This document shows positions 1-27,743 of a stretch of DNA of 64,000 nt, piece by piece. Source of the DNA: Muricea muricata (lineage: Eukaryota; Cnidaria; Anthozoa; Malacalcyonacea; Plexauridae); assembly GCA_963855995.1 (NCBI GenBank), contig OY979720.1, positions 5,706,501 to 5,770,500 of the forward strand. Reading direction: 5' to 3'. Numbering within the stretch: the stretch's first letter is position 1; each line of letters starts with the position of its first letter. A program made the translations under genes and the position numbers. Under the pieces are notes generated by a model. It was not told where the DNA came from. It did no database searches and was given only the letters and a program-made list of their open reading frames with translations.

Positions 1-1
1 A

Positions 2-937
2 GAACCAGAAAAATCATGGCAAATATACATAACCTGCGCCAAAGATAAACTACCATCCATGCTCGACCTGAAGAAATTGTTTGGTGCTAAAATTGCTTCG
101 TTTGTTGATTTTATCCAAGAAAGCGCTAAAAAAGATGGCAAAAGCGATGAATTCTGTTCTGGCACTTATCTTCGAGGATCTATTTCTGGAAATGAGCTCT
201 GTGTGCAAGAAGGAAAAGGTGGATATGGAAAAATCGGTGTCCTAACTTATGATCATCCAAGACACTACGCCACCACTTGCTATCATGTGTGTTTCAAGAA
301 GAAATTACCTGAAGATAACGGTCACGAAGTACTCAAGAAAGACTACAATAGTGGATCGCCAGGATGTAGAGATGTCACATGTTTGTACGAAACAGAAGAT
401 GGTAGTTTATCACTTGGCAAGTTTCTCTATGGCATATACGATGACCACCACGACATTGCTTTGATTGAACTAGAACCAGGTTTAAATTGCTCTGACACGA
501 TTGAATTTCTCAGAAGAGAAAATACCATCGAACCAGCTCTGGCAAGTAAAGTCGAGGTCAGTAAAATGTTCATTGACAGTGCCAATGAAATGCGCGTGGA
601 AATGATTCGCCCAAGACGCGATTCAACAGAAGGAATACTTTTTGCAATAACCGGCAGGTCACGTTGTCCACGAAACAAACGCTGTTACCGAATCAGAAAA
701 ATGGGCAGAAAGGGGTTTTCGAAAAAAGGTGATTCGGGATCCTTAGTGTATCTGGTATACAATGAGAAAAAAATACCATTCGCTTATGTATGTACGGCTG
801 ATAATCAAGATGGCAAAATTGTCTATTATTGCCGAAATTTAAATTACAGCATAGATGAACTAATTAGAAAGCATGAATTAAGTACAAACATTAAAAATCC
901 TTGTTTACTGGAGTGGAGTAGTCAGCAAGGCACGTGA
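2..937 (+). CDS. Chymotrypsin-fold serine protease-like protein, 3' exon (left edge cut)
   Basis: The frame is open from base 2 to the stop at 935-937, so the protein begins outside the window; an internal Met lies at 59. Counting from that Met, a serine-protease triad can be read: His76 in TTCYHVC, Asp132 in HHDIALIELE and Ser226 in KKGDSGSLVYLV. These match the His/Asp/GDSG order of chymotrypsin-fold peptidases, although the surrounding sequence is far from secreted trypsins. No signal peptide is visible in the exon, which suggests an intracellular protein or a domain following other exons. A close copy lies on the minus strand at 28240-29190, where it follows a Schlafen-like gene. By analogy the missing 5' part could be Schlafen-like, but this is inference. 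Proteolytic activity is likely from the intact triad but unproven; the substrate is unknown. Confidence 0.75.
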   Translation, partial: EPEKSWQIYITCAKDKLPSMLDLKKLFGAKIASFVDFIQESAKKDGKSDEFCSGTYLRGSISGNELCVQEGKGGYGKIGVLTYDHPRHYATTCYHVCFKKKLPEDNGHEVLKKDYNSGSPGCRDVTCLYETEDGSLSLGKFLYGIYDDHHDIALIELEPGLNCSDTIEFLRRENTIEPALASKVEVSKMFIDSANEMRVEMIRPRRDSTEGILFAITGRSRCPRNKRCYRIRKMGRKGFSKKGDSGSLVYLVYNEKKIPFAYVCTADNQDGKIVYYCRNLNYSIDELIRKHELSTNIKNPCLLEWSSQQGT

Positions 938-1607
938 ACTGAACACATAAATTATGTCAAGAGTCAAGATTGAACCCTGATATCGAACTTGACCACCAAA
1001 CGTTGTCCTATTTAAAACTATTGGGCGAAACCAACCTATTTGTTGACTGTAATTAGTTACTACAATGTTTAATATTTTCCATATAAGTTTAACCTCTGAT
1101 TTTCCTAATATAATTATAATTTGTCAAAAGTAATCGAAGATTACTTTTAATAGTTCATTACTTTTAATTAGAATGTCAAGATAATCATAATAATAATAAT
1201 TTAAAAAATAATTATTATAATAATAATAATAATAATTATAATTATTATTATTATTATTGTTAATTATTATTATTATTATTATTATTATAATAATTATTAT
1301 TATTATTTTTTTCGTGAACATGGCACTGGGATCGGTCGTCAACAAACTGTGCATTATACTATTATTGGGGTCAGATATCAATAGGGATGCATATCCTGTT
1401 TCTTTCCCCAGTCACACCTGTTTGTTGTTCGCATGTACGCTGTCCATTTTAGTGTTAAAGTTATGTAGCGATATTGTGACAAATCAATAAATAAATAAAT
1501 AAATAAATAAATTTGTCAATAATAATAATGATAAGTGATGAAAAATTTCCAAGATTCGTCATGATACTGAAAATATTTTCTGTCCTCTTTTTTTCTATGC
1601 TAAAAAG
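938..1607. repeat. Intergenic stretch with (ATT)n and (AATA)n microsatellites
   Basis: No gene is seen. Bases about 1183-1311 are a run of TAA/ATT triplets that changes strand sense midway and so can fold on itself. Bases about 1487-1511 are (AATA)n. Open frames across these runs are compositional artefacts. Confidence 0.8.
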
Positions 1608-1770
1608 CCCCTTTTACACGACCAAATTTTCAGTTTGCCAAATTTCATGTGTCAAACGTGTTTTGAATGTAAATTTGTCAAAACTTGTCAAATGTGTTTT
1701 GAATGTAAACTTGTAAAAAAGCCTTTGACCAATTAAATTTGACAATGAAAATTTGGTCGTGTAAAAGAGG
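1608..1770. mobile_element. MITE-like foldback repeat
   Basis: The ends are inverted copies of about 25 bp: CCCTTTTACACGACCAAATT at the left and its reverse complement at the right (with CTCTTTTAC at the tip). The interior holds two direct copies of a ~30-bp unit containing GTGTTTTGAATGTAAA. There is no coding capacity. Superfamily was not determined. Confidence 0.65.
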
Positions 1771-1889
1771 ATTAAGTTATAACTGCAGAATGCTGACAAA
1801 GATTGCCATAAAAAACCGTTACCGGAATAAAAACAATTCGCACGTGTCAGAGTAAAACTTTATTTCTCATTGTGATTACATTATAAAAC

Positions 1890-2650
1890 TACATAACATT
1901 ATTTATCCAGCTTTTGAGATGCAGAATATCAGCACAGACACCGTAAAATCCCTCTCTAGCGCAGCCAATCCCCCAACTTACAGCACCCATCAGTTGCCAC
2001 CTTCCGTTCACGTTACACACGAGAGGTCCCCCAGTGTTCGTAAACGCAACTGCAGGTTTGCTTGCTAATCAAAGGTATTTTGGCTTGCTGTAGAATTGCT
2101 GGACTCCAACTATTTTCTTCTAAGGCACCCCAACCTGTAACCCAGGAGTTCGTACCCTCAGACAGGTCAGATGAAGGCAGGCAGGCAGACAGGCAGGCAA
2201 AACTCGAGTATTGTATTGGATAAGGGTCCCCAGCCTCAGATTTTTTTACTGTCCTGACTGTTTGCGTCATAACCAGAATGAATTATTAGCTTTTCAATTG
2301 GAATAACTTACTTGCTTTTGTACTGCAAGTTGTGTTCGTCTTAATCAAAATGTTATAGTTACTAATAATAGAAACAGAATTTTTCAAAGGCATGCAAATA
2401 TACAAAGTTGTTAGTCAGTACTTTTCCCAAGACAAGTTCAAGTTAACTATCTTAGTTTAAAAAAAGGGGGAAAAGTTTAACACGAGTGTCATATCGGTTT
2501 GACCAAGTTGATGCAACAGCAAAGAAATAAACTATCAAGTAAACAAACAACCAATTTTGTCTCCAGAATGTTAGAGAGAACATCTTTTTCGTGTGGTCGT
2601 ACATTTAATTGTTGATATACCACCATTAAACGTCGACAATTTTTTTTGTT
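1890..2650 (-). pseudogene. Broken copy of the trypsin last exon plus intron
   Basis: On the minus strand 2330-1890 matches the last trypsin exon at 27195-27712, including [17 protein letters not shown] and [14 protein letters not shown]. Similarity continues upstream into the parent's intron, to about 2650 (parent about 26930). This makes it a DNA-level duplicate and not a retrocopy. A deletion joins the region after the SKQTCSCVY block to the GGPL-encoding bases, removing the segment that would encode the specificity Asp and the GDSGG catalytic Ser and shifting the frame. A short repeat of GGCA units has also expanded around 2175-2200. It cannot make an active protease. It converges with the protease-like exon at 2-937 exactly as the parent pair does. 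Confidence 0.85.
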
Positions 2651-3048
2651 AATGACTTTACAAATTACAATCAACACAAAAAAGAAAAGATTTGAAGGTA
2701 CAGACAACAGGAATTGGAAGAGTCCCAAATTAAATCCTACCTAAACAATTACATTAACAATACAAACAATGTTACAAACATTTAACAAATATACACTTAA
2801 CAACAAAGAAATATTGTGTTGCAAGAAATATTGCATGTGCTCATGCATATCACACATACCAACAATGATCTTCTTGTTAGCTGTTTTTTCGCCCTTGTGG
2901 GAACAATGTGTCGCACTAAAGAAAATCCAATGAGGTCAAAAAATACAGACAACTGGCGTACGGACGAGTGAAAAACGAGTACTGACAAATAACACAAAGA
3001 GCAGACGACTTTAGACGCGTGGCAATTATTAACGGCATTGTTGTCACT
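2651..3048. other. Intergenic, no gene recognised
   Basis: AT-rich DNA between the segmental duplicate and a hAT MITE. No transmembrane or kinase exon that would continue the FGFR-type gene could be found here. Confidence 0.5.
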
Positions 3049-3228
3049 CAGGGACGTAACTAGAACGTTAATTGGGGGGGGGGGTATATTCATATATTCA
3101 TGCTTTGCCCGACAGATTTCTTTTCAAATTGAGTAATTTCAATTTGATTTGAAAAGAAACTCGTCGGGCAGAACGTGAATATAGTATGAATATACACACC
3201 CCGAATTAACGTTCTAGTTACGTCCCTG
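3049..3228. mobile_element. hAT-type MITE with 8-bp TSD
   Basis: The terminal inverted repeats begin CAGGGACGTAACTAGAACGT and end with the reverse complement. Both flanks carry the 8-bp direct repeat TTGTCACT (3041-3048 and 3229-3236). An 8-bp duplication and CAGGG termini are typical of non-autonomous hAT elements. The interior is AT-rich, with a G-run near one end and an inner inverted repeat, and no ORF. Confidence 0.85.
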
Positions 3229-3360
3229 TTGTCACTTTACGGGCTGCATGAGGATGTACTCATATATGTGTACTATATTTATTAGTCAAAGGGAAGGTAA
3301 TGCATTGACAAAATTTGTAGTTGATTTGGTCAGTTTTACACCTAGTACAAGTGTTAAAAC

Positions 3361-3420
3361 TTCAGATCACCCTTTGATTGAAGACACTGGACCGGAGTTT
3401 CGAAACGTTTGATCATTTCC
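3361..3420 (+). repeat. Penelope-type terminal relic with hammerhead-like core
   Basis: Bases TTGATTGA (3374-3381) followed by GAAACG (3402-3407) resemble the CUGAUGA...GAAA core of hammerhead ribozymes found in the terminal repeats of Penelope-like elements. The core is degenerate (TTGATTGA for CTGATGA), so activity is not expected. Confidence 0.3.
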
Positions 3421-3784
3421 TCAATTGAGACCGCAAAGCATGCATGGATTGTTTGGAGAGACACTACGATAGAGAGTACCAGTCATGAAATATGGAACGA
3501 TTAGTGGAAACGACTTCTGATGCTTTTCCTTAGCAATAACGACGCATCTTGCTCCAATTTTAACATTTAAGGTCACCACTTTACGTTGTCCATCCAAGCA
3601 CTCTATACTAGATTCCTTTCGATTTGCGACTGGGAAATATAATGGCTAATTCGCCCGGGCTTTGTATTCATCTAAACATTACATAACCAGAGTAACGAAC
3701 GAGCATGAAACGTGACTGATTTTTAAGTGAAAAATCATCAGTTTTTTGGTTCCATGCTTTGAAATCGAAGCTATAGTTACTAAC

Positions 3785-19681
<15,897 letters not shown>

Positions 19682-20520
19682 ACTGATCCAGCTAAACGTG
19701 AACAAAAAGCACAACTTAACGTGCCCTGCAAGCGCCAAGGTGAATTCTATCCAGTGAAACCTCAATTCGAAACTCAATATATTAATGGCGATTAACCATT
19801 TGTGGCAAATTAGTCTCCGTCAGTCAATCGCTGCACAATGAGGTGTCATCTTGCATTATTGTCAACTTCCGTAATACAACCACGGCAAAGACGATTGGTT
19901 TAATCCGAACACTATGAACTTAACTTTTATATCAACGTATTGTTTTGCCACGGCCCCTCGCGGTGTTAGGAATGTAAGCAGGCAGTCATGAAAGAAAACG
20001 AGTATATACTTTACATGTACACACATACAACCAAGCCTTGCTCTTGGCATGTGCTTTAAAAAACGTTATGTAATATTAAGACCGCTACACTTGTAGAAAA
20101 AAGCTTATATGGATAAAAAGTCTGCTGCATTTTACAGAGAGTGGTGGAAGTAGTCAAGTACCACCAAGATTAGGCAGTGAGCTTCATATAAATATCTGGA
20201 GTAATAAGAAATCCAGGTGTGGCGTGCGTTTTTTGAATATTTGCGGTTGCGCAGATAATGTTAATCTCGGTGTAGTTTTCTGAAGGGTGTGCGCGCACGT
20301 AATAATATGTAATCAACTGATTGTAAGATATGCCAAACTCATTCAAACCTGTACTATAATTAATTAACCTACTTCAACCAAATAAATTGTTCTTCACGCG
20401 GACTCTGTTGCGAGTATGACGATCTGACAAGTAGAAGGCTCGGCCCGTTACACAGGAATATGAGCATTGGGTATTCAATAAATTTCGATCGAGGATGGTT
20501 GATCGAGGATGGTTGATCAA

Positions 20521-22632
20521 AAGATGGTTTCTAGACAGTCAAAACAAAACGTCTATTTTTGCCCTTTTTGCTGGCTCTCCTTTTAAATTTTGAGACAGTT
20601 CTTGCCCTAGATATTTGTGTAGTAGCCAGGATAGGAACCACAGGAATGTAGCCTGTACTTGGACTATACGTTTAAACCTGCCTTTATGGGTGCCAAAAAT
20701 TTATTACCTTCCAAATGTTTCCATCCGCCCCCCTCCTCCCTACTGTTAATTTTTGACAAGTCCCTTAAAGCGAGCATATAATCAACCGCTATATAGCTAC
20801 TCATGAGCATCTATACGAGTACATGAAAGCTAGTGTAGCATTAAGTACATGTATACTAAATAGTAAGCTGGGTCACTATCTTCGTTTCATGCATCATTAT
20901 AAACGATTTAATAGATTTCCAATAAACTGACTAGCAACATTAACAAAATAATAATCTTGTTCGCTGATTGTTGGTAATATAGGCACGAACACAGACTACC
21001 AAAAACACGTTCATATCAGCTATACATGTTCGCGTTTGATTCATGAATAGAAGTCTGTATTATAAACTTTTCTATTACCATGACCATAGCATGAAGAAAC
21101 TGAAAATGGAACTTTACAGTGAATAGTAGTAACGTATGGATAAAGGTATAAGCATGCATAATTTATGTGTAATTCTTGTGAGTAAGTATACCACAACCTG
21201 TTAGAAAGATCTTCCCCAATTGGACGAAATTTTTACGGAATCATTGCTCGGCGACCACCAAGCGACAACTTGTTATAGAAATCACTGTCAACCGGTAGTA
21301 ATTCATTTCAAATAAAACTGTTGAGCCTCGACATTGCAACTATAGTTGTGTACGCTGTAGGCATACATGAAACATGATAGATTGTTTAACATAAAAAGGT
21401 TTAACATCAAAAGGTAAGAAAATGAATTTTAACTCTTCTGCACTACTCTAGTATGTAGAAATCTTTAAACATATGATGCAATACAAATAATAGACTGATA
21501 TCTATTATCGATTGGCATGCATATACTGTTTCGGATACCATATAAGCGAACATTTATTGATTTTGGAAATGCGTGCCAAATGACGGAGACAGAATTACTA
21601 TAGAGCAAGCGTCTTCTTAATTTCAACAAAATAAACGTTTGACTTTTCTATAATTGAACTGAGAGGTATGACTAGCAATAACAATTAAATGTCTGATAAA
21701 TGATAAAAAATAAGAAAATGTAACGTGGAGAAAATTAAATAGGCTGTAATATTGCAGGAAAGCATCGAAACGACGCTCATCCAAACCCGACGCTAACCAA
21801 AAACGCTTGTAAGTATACGTATGCTTATCAAATAAAAATAAACGCAATGTAAGGTTGTTGAGTAAGCATTTTATTTCAATGCTAGTTTGGCCGCTTAGTC
21901 CCACGATTGTCTTAAGTAAATAGTTTAAATAAAAAAGTCTTAAATTCTTTGTTTTCATGCTGATTCACAGTATAATTTCACTGCGTTGCTGTGGTTGCTA
22001 AGGTGACCAGACTTGTGCGGGATCGGTCAACACTAGAACCGAAAGTGAGGCATGCATACGCTAATATTCGTTTTGTTTAATTATAGTCAGTCTAATTATT
22101 TGGGGGTTAAAACAGAGTTTGTTGCATTGTCGCTTTTTTCTTTTCTTTAGCATTTGTTATATAAAAAAACACTTGTTGATTAAACCTTTGCGAAATCATA
22201 ACGTTTTATGATTCTTTGGACCGTCAATGTTACCATCGGCTTCACCTCGGAAAACATCGACGGTCTGGGGGTGACAAACCATACCATACTGTTCCTCGGC
22301 ACTAGTTACCAGTCTACCTAGCTAGACATTAGCTACCAGTCTGCTCTTAATTCAGTTTAACACTCAGCATATTCTGTTTGAATATATAGTCTTGCTATGA
22401 ATAAAGCACGTTTTGGATTATCTCGGACAAGTAGCGCATTTTAAGGAGTTAACCGGTCACACCAACAACTGTTTTTGTCTTTTTGAGTTTTCCTATTACA
22501 AAATGCGCGATAGCTCATAATAGATAGATACAGTCAGTCATCTTCAGTGTTTTCGTGTAAACATTATTTCATCAACTCACGATTCGTTACTCAGCAAGTG
22601 CCCTAAACAGAAGCAAACACCCCCTGAAAATA
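20521..22632 (+). repeat. Large inverted repeat, arm 1 (~2.1 kb)
   Basis: Reverse-complementary to 33258-35477 over its whole length with few differences. For example, GATCCCGCACAAGTCTGGTC on the right arm pairs with GACCAGACTTGTGCGGGATC here. It has no convincing ORF. It contains a diagnostic motif (ACCGTCAATGTTACCATCGG ... CATCGACGGTCT) that also appears in the trypsin exon at 26545. It may be two copies of one long repeat or the breakpoint repeats of an inversion. Confidence 0.85.
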
Positions 22633-22639
22633 AGTCCGG

Positions 22640-23260
22640 AGAGAGGGAAGTTTATAATCTGGAGAGAGGGAAGTCAGGAACAACTATATAGACCGATATC
22701 TGTGATTTCTATTGTTGCAAACGTAATCTCCAATCAACTCTACGAATACTTTATAAATTAAGACATTCTTATAACTTCTGAACATGGTTTTATAACTTCT
22801 GAACACGGTTTTAGACATAATCGTTCCACAGTTTCAGCAATGTTAGAAATCGTGAACAAATGGTTCCAAAATATTGATATCGGTCAGTTAAATGGGGTAT
22901 AGTGTTTCTTGATCTAAACAAGGCTTTCGATACTGTGAATCATGGAATACTAGTACATAAAATAGATCTTTACGGGATCAGAGAAACTGTTTTTAATTGG
23001 TTCAGTTCCTACTTATTAAATCGAAACTTATTGCAAAGTAAACGATCATCTTTCCAACCCATTGGAAATGATATGCGGTGTACATGAAGGGTCCACACTT
23101 GGACCAGTATTGTTTCTAGAATACGTTAATAGCCTTCCCAATTGCTTCATTAAAATATACAAGCTGCAATATGTTCGCAGATGACACGCAAATTATACAT
23201 CAAGCAATAATATGTGTACCACTTCAGACCTGATTGAGTAGCCAGATGACTCTGTAATCT
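22640..23260 (+). pseudogene. Decayed LINE reverse transcriptase fragment
   Basis: The plus strand encodes VFLDLNKAFDTVNHGILVHK, the RT motif A (FLDLxKAFDTV), then RETVFNWFSSYLLNR and, after a frameshift, a HEGSTLGPVLF-like motif B. It is a jockey/CR1-like RT of a different lineage from the 11.6-17.8 kb LINE, with multiple frameshifts and stops. Confidence 0.75.
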
Positions 23261-24929
23261 GCCCACAGCGTAGACAGTATTCCGACTGTAGACCAAGATA
23301 ACCAACAACAAGTGCATGTTAACGTTTAAAGACTACAAAAAAAGGTGGGGAAACTCTTGTTGTTCTACGATAAACTAAAACAGATCTGTTACTACAAAAT
23401 ATGGCCGCTGATATATGGAAACATTGTGTTTCCCAATTAATATTAAACTTCTCAGACTCGTATTCAGGAAATGTGATACGTTTGTATTCAGTTTTACAGT
23501 AAATAGAAAATATAATTGTTTGTTTTGTTTAAACCTTGTTATATTTTACTATTCAAAATAATATCATTATACACACAAATAATACCATTCTTATTGAACG
23601 ATACTCTGTGTTTTTAGACTACTTGTTTCAGGCGTAAACGTTTTGCGTTGATAATTTGATTATTTTTTTGGCGAAACTTCTATCGGCTACGCAGCATTCC
23701 CAACCCTGTGGGCAACGTAGTCTTTAAAGGGCTACTTTTCCAGAAAAAAATTACCTTGCTTAAGTAATAACATAAATCTTAGCTAACTACTGAGAAAAAG
23801 CATAAAGAATGAGACCAGTCTAGTTGGCTAAAATGTCAGAAAATTTGAAATTTGCAAGTTCTCAATATTTCTTCGAAAATATGTGAAATATGACAACCAA
23901 ATTCTCTCGAAAACACCTATAGTTATCTGAGATAACATGCAACCGGGTATTTTAGTAGACGCTGCATTTTTATCACATTTATTATTTTTACCCGTAAGCA
24001 TGTATAGTAGTGTCAGAAAAGTAGGTACAGGCACTTAATTATTCATTCTCACGCAACTAGTAAAATAACATGGTCTGTATATAAAGTTGGACATGCCAAT
24101 TGCATTGCATATATCAACCGACTTTAATTAAAATTCCCATATGTACAATCATATTTATTGAACGCTGTACGTAATTATATTTTTAAGTGATATTTCCCGG
24201 TATTGATGCTGGTTCAATAAATAAAATCACTGAAAAAAAACATCAATTGTGTTAAAATGATGATACTTTGAAACATCCATTCGTAATATTTCCGTGTATT
24301 GCCAAACTGCATGGTATGAAGAACACTTCTTTCTTTAATCTAAAAACACAATTTCAGTCGTTGTCTTTATAACTAAGCTGAAAGGCAACGTTTCTTTCCG
24401 ATCAAGGTATTTGGATTATTTGATCAAAATCGATATCCCAATAAAAAATAGTAGGAAAAAGCATCAAAATTAAAGTGCAAGTCTTTCTAATTGACGGAGG
24501 TCAAGCTTAATTTGAATTATAGCACTAGTGGTACCGGTATTGCAAGAAAATATTAACGCGTATAATGTACTAGAAGGCACAATAATTGTGTGTTTGTTCA
24601 ATCTGTAGGATTTATAATGTTTTTCTATGAATTAAGCACTGAATATTTTTGAATGGAAGCCATTTTGCTTTATTATTTACGGCAAACGTTTTACTGCAGA
24701 TGAAATGAATGTGATTTGAAATCGGTAACAATTTTTTCAGAGTATACAGGTGTTTATCTCCTTCTTTGTCTTTTAAAATGGCCACATCAACCTGTATCAA
24801 TATGCTGAATAGATGCAATAAAGACGTTTCAATCATTGTTTGCTGTGCACGTCAGATGTCAGGTTTTTAAAAAGCTTGTTTCTGAGCTCTTGTATTCTCC
24901 ATTTCGCTTGTTCTTTCTTCAAAGTGATC
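23261..24929. other. Intergenic, no gene recognised
   Basis: AT-rich sequence downstream of the RT fragment and ahead of the PLAT signal-peptide exon. No repeat or ORF of note. Confidence 0.5.
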
Positions 24930-26345
24930 ATGTACTCCTTTGCCTGGTTTTTCTTTTTTGCTTTTGTGGTGTTAGCAAACGGTAAGTATATTTTTGGGAA
25001 ATGTTGTGTGACAAAAATACTCGTAGTGCATGGAAAACTAACGATTTCTATGAATTTAAAAATTCTTAGTCTTATTTTAAAAAGATATGTATGAAAAGTT
25101 TTAGTCAATTGATAATTCATGTCGAACTCAATCTTTTGCATATGGGTTATTCTGCATATCATATTTATCAAGCCATGCATGTATTTTGTGCAATGATTTA
25201 CCAACCATATTATATTCAATACGAAGCAGAACACTTTATAGCTAATATATAAGCACAACCTACATATGATAACTAATGTGATGCTGATCATTATATTTGT
25301 GCCATTTTAGCAAGAAAATATAAAATCTCTGTTGAGACTGGAACACAAACCTATGCAGGAACCGATGCAAATGTTTTTATAACTCTTCATGGCACCTCTG
25401 GTAGCTCATCCCCGATACCTCTCAGTTCAGAAGAAGATATCTTTGAAACGAGCGAGTAAGATAAACGATTTTGACATTTTATAAGCTCACGCTACAGGAA
25501 GATGGAATTTGTGCACTGGGATGATTGGTTTAGGCAAAATTATGGCCTGGAAAATAAAAAAAGTTTTGTCTGGGAAAATCTACCTCCTTGCCGATTAGCT
25601 GTGCTATTACTTTGCATAACTCATAGCACTCAGTTTTTTAAATCTCCTATGAAATCAACAGCGTATGAAATCAACAATTTTCTAGCAAAAAAACAGGCAA
25701 ATCCTGTTTTACTCCTTCAGGACGCTTCTTATATAACGAAGTAAATCTTAGAGGTTTTTCTTAAATGATTGCATGATGTCGATTACAGTGAACTGAAACT
25801 TGTTCTGAATTGTAGTGTCGATGTATTTGTTGTTGACGTTCGTGATGTTGGCATGGTCAACAGAATTAACGTGCGACATGATAATTCTGGATTCTTTGGT
25901 CCTGGATGGTACTTAAAAAGAGTAACATTTTTTTTGCTTTTGTATCAGTGTTCTTACTATTTGTCGATTTAAATTAATTTCCTAACTATCCGTTGTCACA
26001 TGGATATCATGATCAATGATAATGCATGGCTGTTGAAATCGTGTTGCATTAATGAGAAACCTATGTTCACATGACAGTATTAGATAATTATTATTGATTG
26101 ATTTGTACTGATCAAAAAGAGTTCCAGTGGTTTTTACTTCGACATGTATACACTTTAACCCATTCCTCGACTATACCTCTAAATCGTGGCTATAGTCAGA
26201 TATTCATAGTCAGATTTAAAATATCTGTTGCATTACTTTATGCTATGATAAATAATCTAACATTTCTGATCTTCGTGTACAGGTAGAGGTTAAATATGAT
26301 GGTGATCGTATATGAAGTGTGCTGATTGCAATACATGGATAAGTA
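24930..26345 (+). CDS. Secreted PLAT/LH2-domain exons, possibly N-terminal to trypsin
   Basis: Exons 24930-24981 (MYSFAWFFFFAFVVLANG, a signal peptide, donor G|GTAAGT), 25311-25455 (RKYKISVETGTQTYAGTDAN...) and 25789-25921 (ELKLVLNCSVDVFVVDVRDV, VRHDNSGFFGPGWYLKR) join in frame. They spell a PLAT domain with its Y.I.V.TG......TDA.V.I.L and HDNSG...GWYL signatures. A fourth exon from 26283 reads VEVKYDGDRI and then hits TGA. The expected continuation (MKCADCNTWISKSSG) is one base out of frame, so the last strand of the domain is disrupted. PLAT domains bind lipids or membrane-linked proteins. The trypsin exon follows within 250 bp. Whether they form one gene is unresolved. Confidence 0.6.
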
Positions 26346-26541
26346 AAAGTTCTGGTTTGATGAAAACTTTCTTATAGGTACTGCAATAAGTTCTTGTGGG
26401 TCCTATGGTGAATTATCAAAAATGGGTCTAAAATTTAACGAGATAAAAGAAACAAATTAAGCCTTGAATATTTCGGGTGGGTCTGTCGTACCATGTGCAA
26501 CTAATTACAGGTGTGAAAACAGTTAACACTTATTGACTGAG

Positions 26542-27712
26542 ACCGAGGGAAACAGTATGTTTTGTGGACCAGAGACTGTCGATGTTTCCCGAGGCGAAGA
26601 AAATAAAGGCGAAGAAAGAAATATCTGTGGCTTCACCCTCGTGACATCATCTCGAATTGTTGGCGGTAGTGATGCGGTCGCCGGCCAGTGGCCTTGGCAA
26701 GTCAGTGTGTTTTATAAAGGGCGTCATTGGTGTGGGGGGTCGATCATTGATAATCAGTGGATAGTTAGTGCTGCACATTGTTTCCACGAGGACAAAAATA
26801 CAGCCAACTACATGATCACCGTTGGTACGTGTGATTAATTCTATAGAAGTGCATACAGTTGGGAGAGTTATGTTGATTGAAAAAATATTTCTTTGAGCAT
26901 CATGACGAAGATTAATAGGGATACCAACCACTTGAAAAAGATACTTTCTCTAACATTATACTGGAGACAAAATTAGTCTTTTTGTATTTGATAGTTATTT
27001 TTGTCCAGCAAACCGATAGGCATTAAAAGTGTTTTTCCCCTCTATAAATTAAGACAGTTAACCGCTGAATTTGTCTTCTTCTTGGGAAAAGGACTAATAA
27101 GTTTGCATCTTTGCATGTCTTTGTGCAAAATTGTGTTTCGTATTATTATCAGTAAGGCAATTATGACATATGATCCTATAACATTTTGATTAAGGTGAAC
27201 ACAACTTGCGATACAAGAGCGAATACGAACAAGTTATTCCAATTGAGAAGCTTATAATTCATTCTGGTTATGACACAAACAGTCAGAACAACGACATAGC
27301 TTTGCTGAAGTTAGAAACCCCTATTCAATACAATACTCGAGTCTTGCCTGTCTGCCTGCCTTCATCTGACCTGCCTGAGGGTACGAACTGCTGGGTTACA
27401 GGCTGGGGTGCCCTAGAAGAAGATGGTTGGAGTCCAGCAATTCTACAGCAAGCCAAAATACCTCTGATTAGCAAGCAAGCCTGCAGTTACGTTTACGGTC
27501 GTCTCACATCGAGCATGCGCTGTGCTGGTCATTACACTGGCAAGATCGATTCCTGCCAAGGGGACAGCGGGGGACCTCTGGTGTGTAACGTGAACGGAAG
27601 GTGGCAACTGATGGGTGCTGTGAGTTGGGGGATTGGCTGCGCTAGAGAGGGATATTACGGTGTCTATGTTGATATCCTGCATCTCAAAAGCTGGATAAAT
27701 AATGTGATGTAA
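26542..27712 (+). CDS. Trypsin-like serine protease (S1A)
   Basis: Two exons, about 26542-26824 and 27195-27712, joined at G|GTACGT and TTGATTAAG|GTG in phase 1. The activation site is [20 protein letters not shown]. The triad is His in SAAHCF, Asp in NNDIALLKL and Ser in CQGDSGGPL. The Asp six residues before that Ser (KIDSCQGDS) and the SWG / YGVY glycines predict cleavage after Lys/Arg. An unpaired CG ahead of the cleavage site would tether the propeptide. The N-terminal part has no signal peptide of its own; it may depend on the upstream PLAT exons or be incomplete. Its first ~60 bases resemble a dispersed repeat. The poly(A) signal is at 27738. Confidence 0.85.
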
Positions 27713-27737
27713 TTTTATTATGTTATCATAATTGGTG

Positions 27738-27743
27738 AATAAA
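27738..27743 (+). terminator. AATAAA poly(A) signal of the trypsin gene
   Basis: A canonical AATAAA 26 bases after the trypsin stop codon, followed by a GT/T-rich stretch (TGTCTTTTTTC). Confidence 0.8.

Noticed and set aside
1124..1381. Open frames of poly-Ile/Asn across the ATT repeat
   Set aside because: Produced by the (ATT)n microsatellite; no real protein.
2489..2728. Hydrophobic minus-strand frame that looked like the missing TM segment of the FGFR-type gene
   Set aside because: The sequence is homologous to the trypsin intron at about 26930-27010, and the phase from the D3 exon hits a stop at once.
21623..21958. 111-residue minus-strand frame in inverted-repeat arm 1
   Set aside because: The corresponding region of arm 2 is noncoding with indels; no recognisable domain.
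25502..25744. 80-residue frame between the PLAT exons 2 and 3
   Set aside because: It lies inside an intron that must be removed to join the PLAT domain; no similarity recognised.
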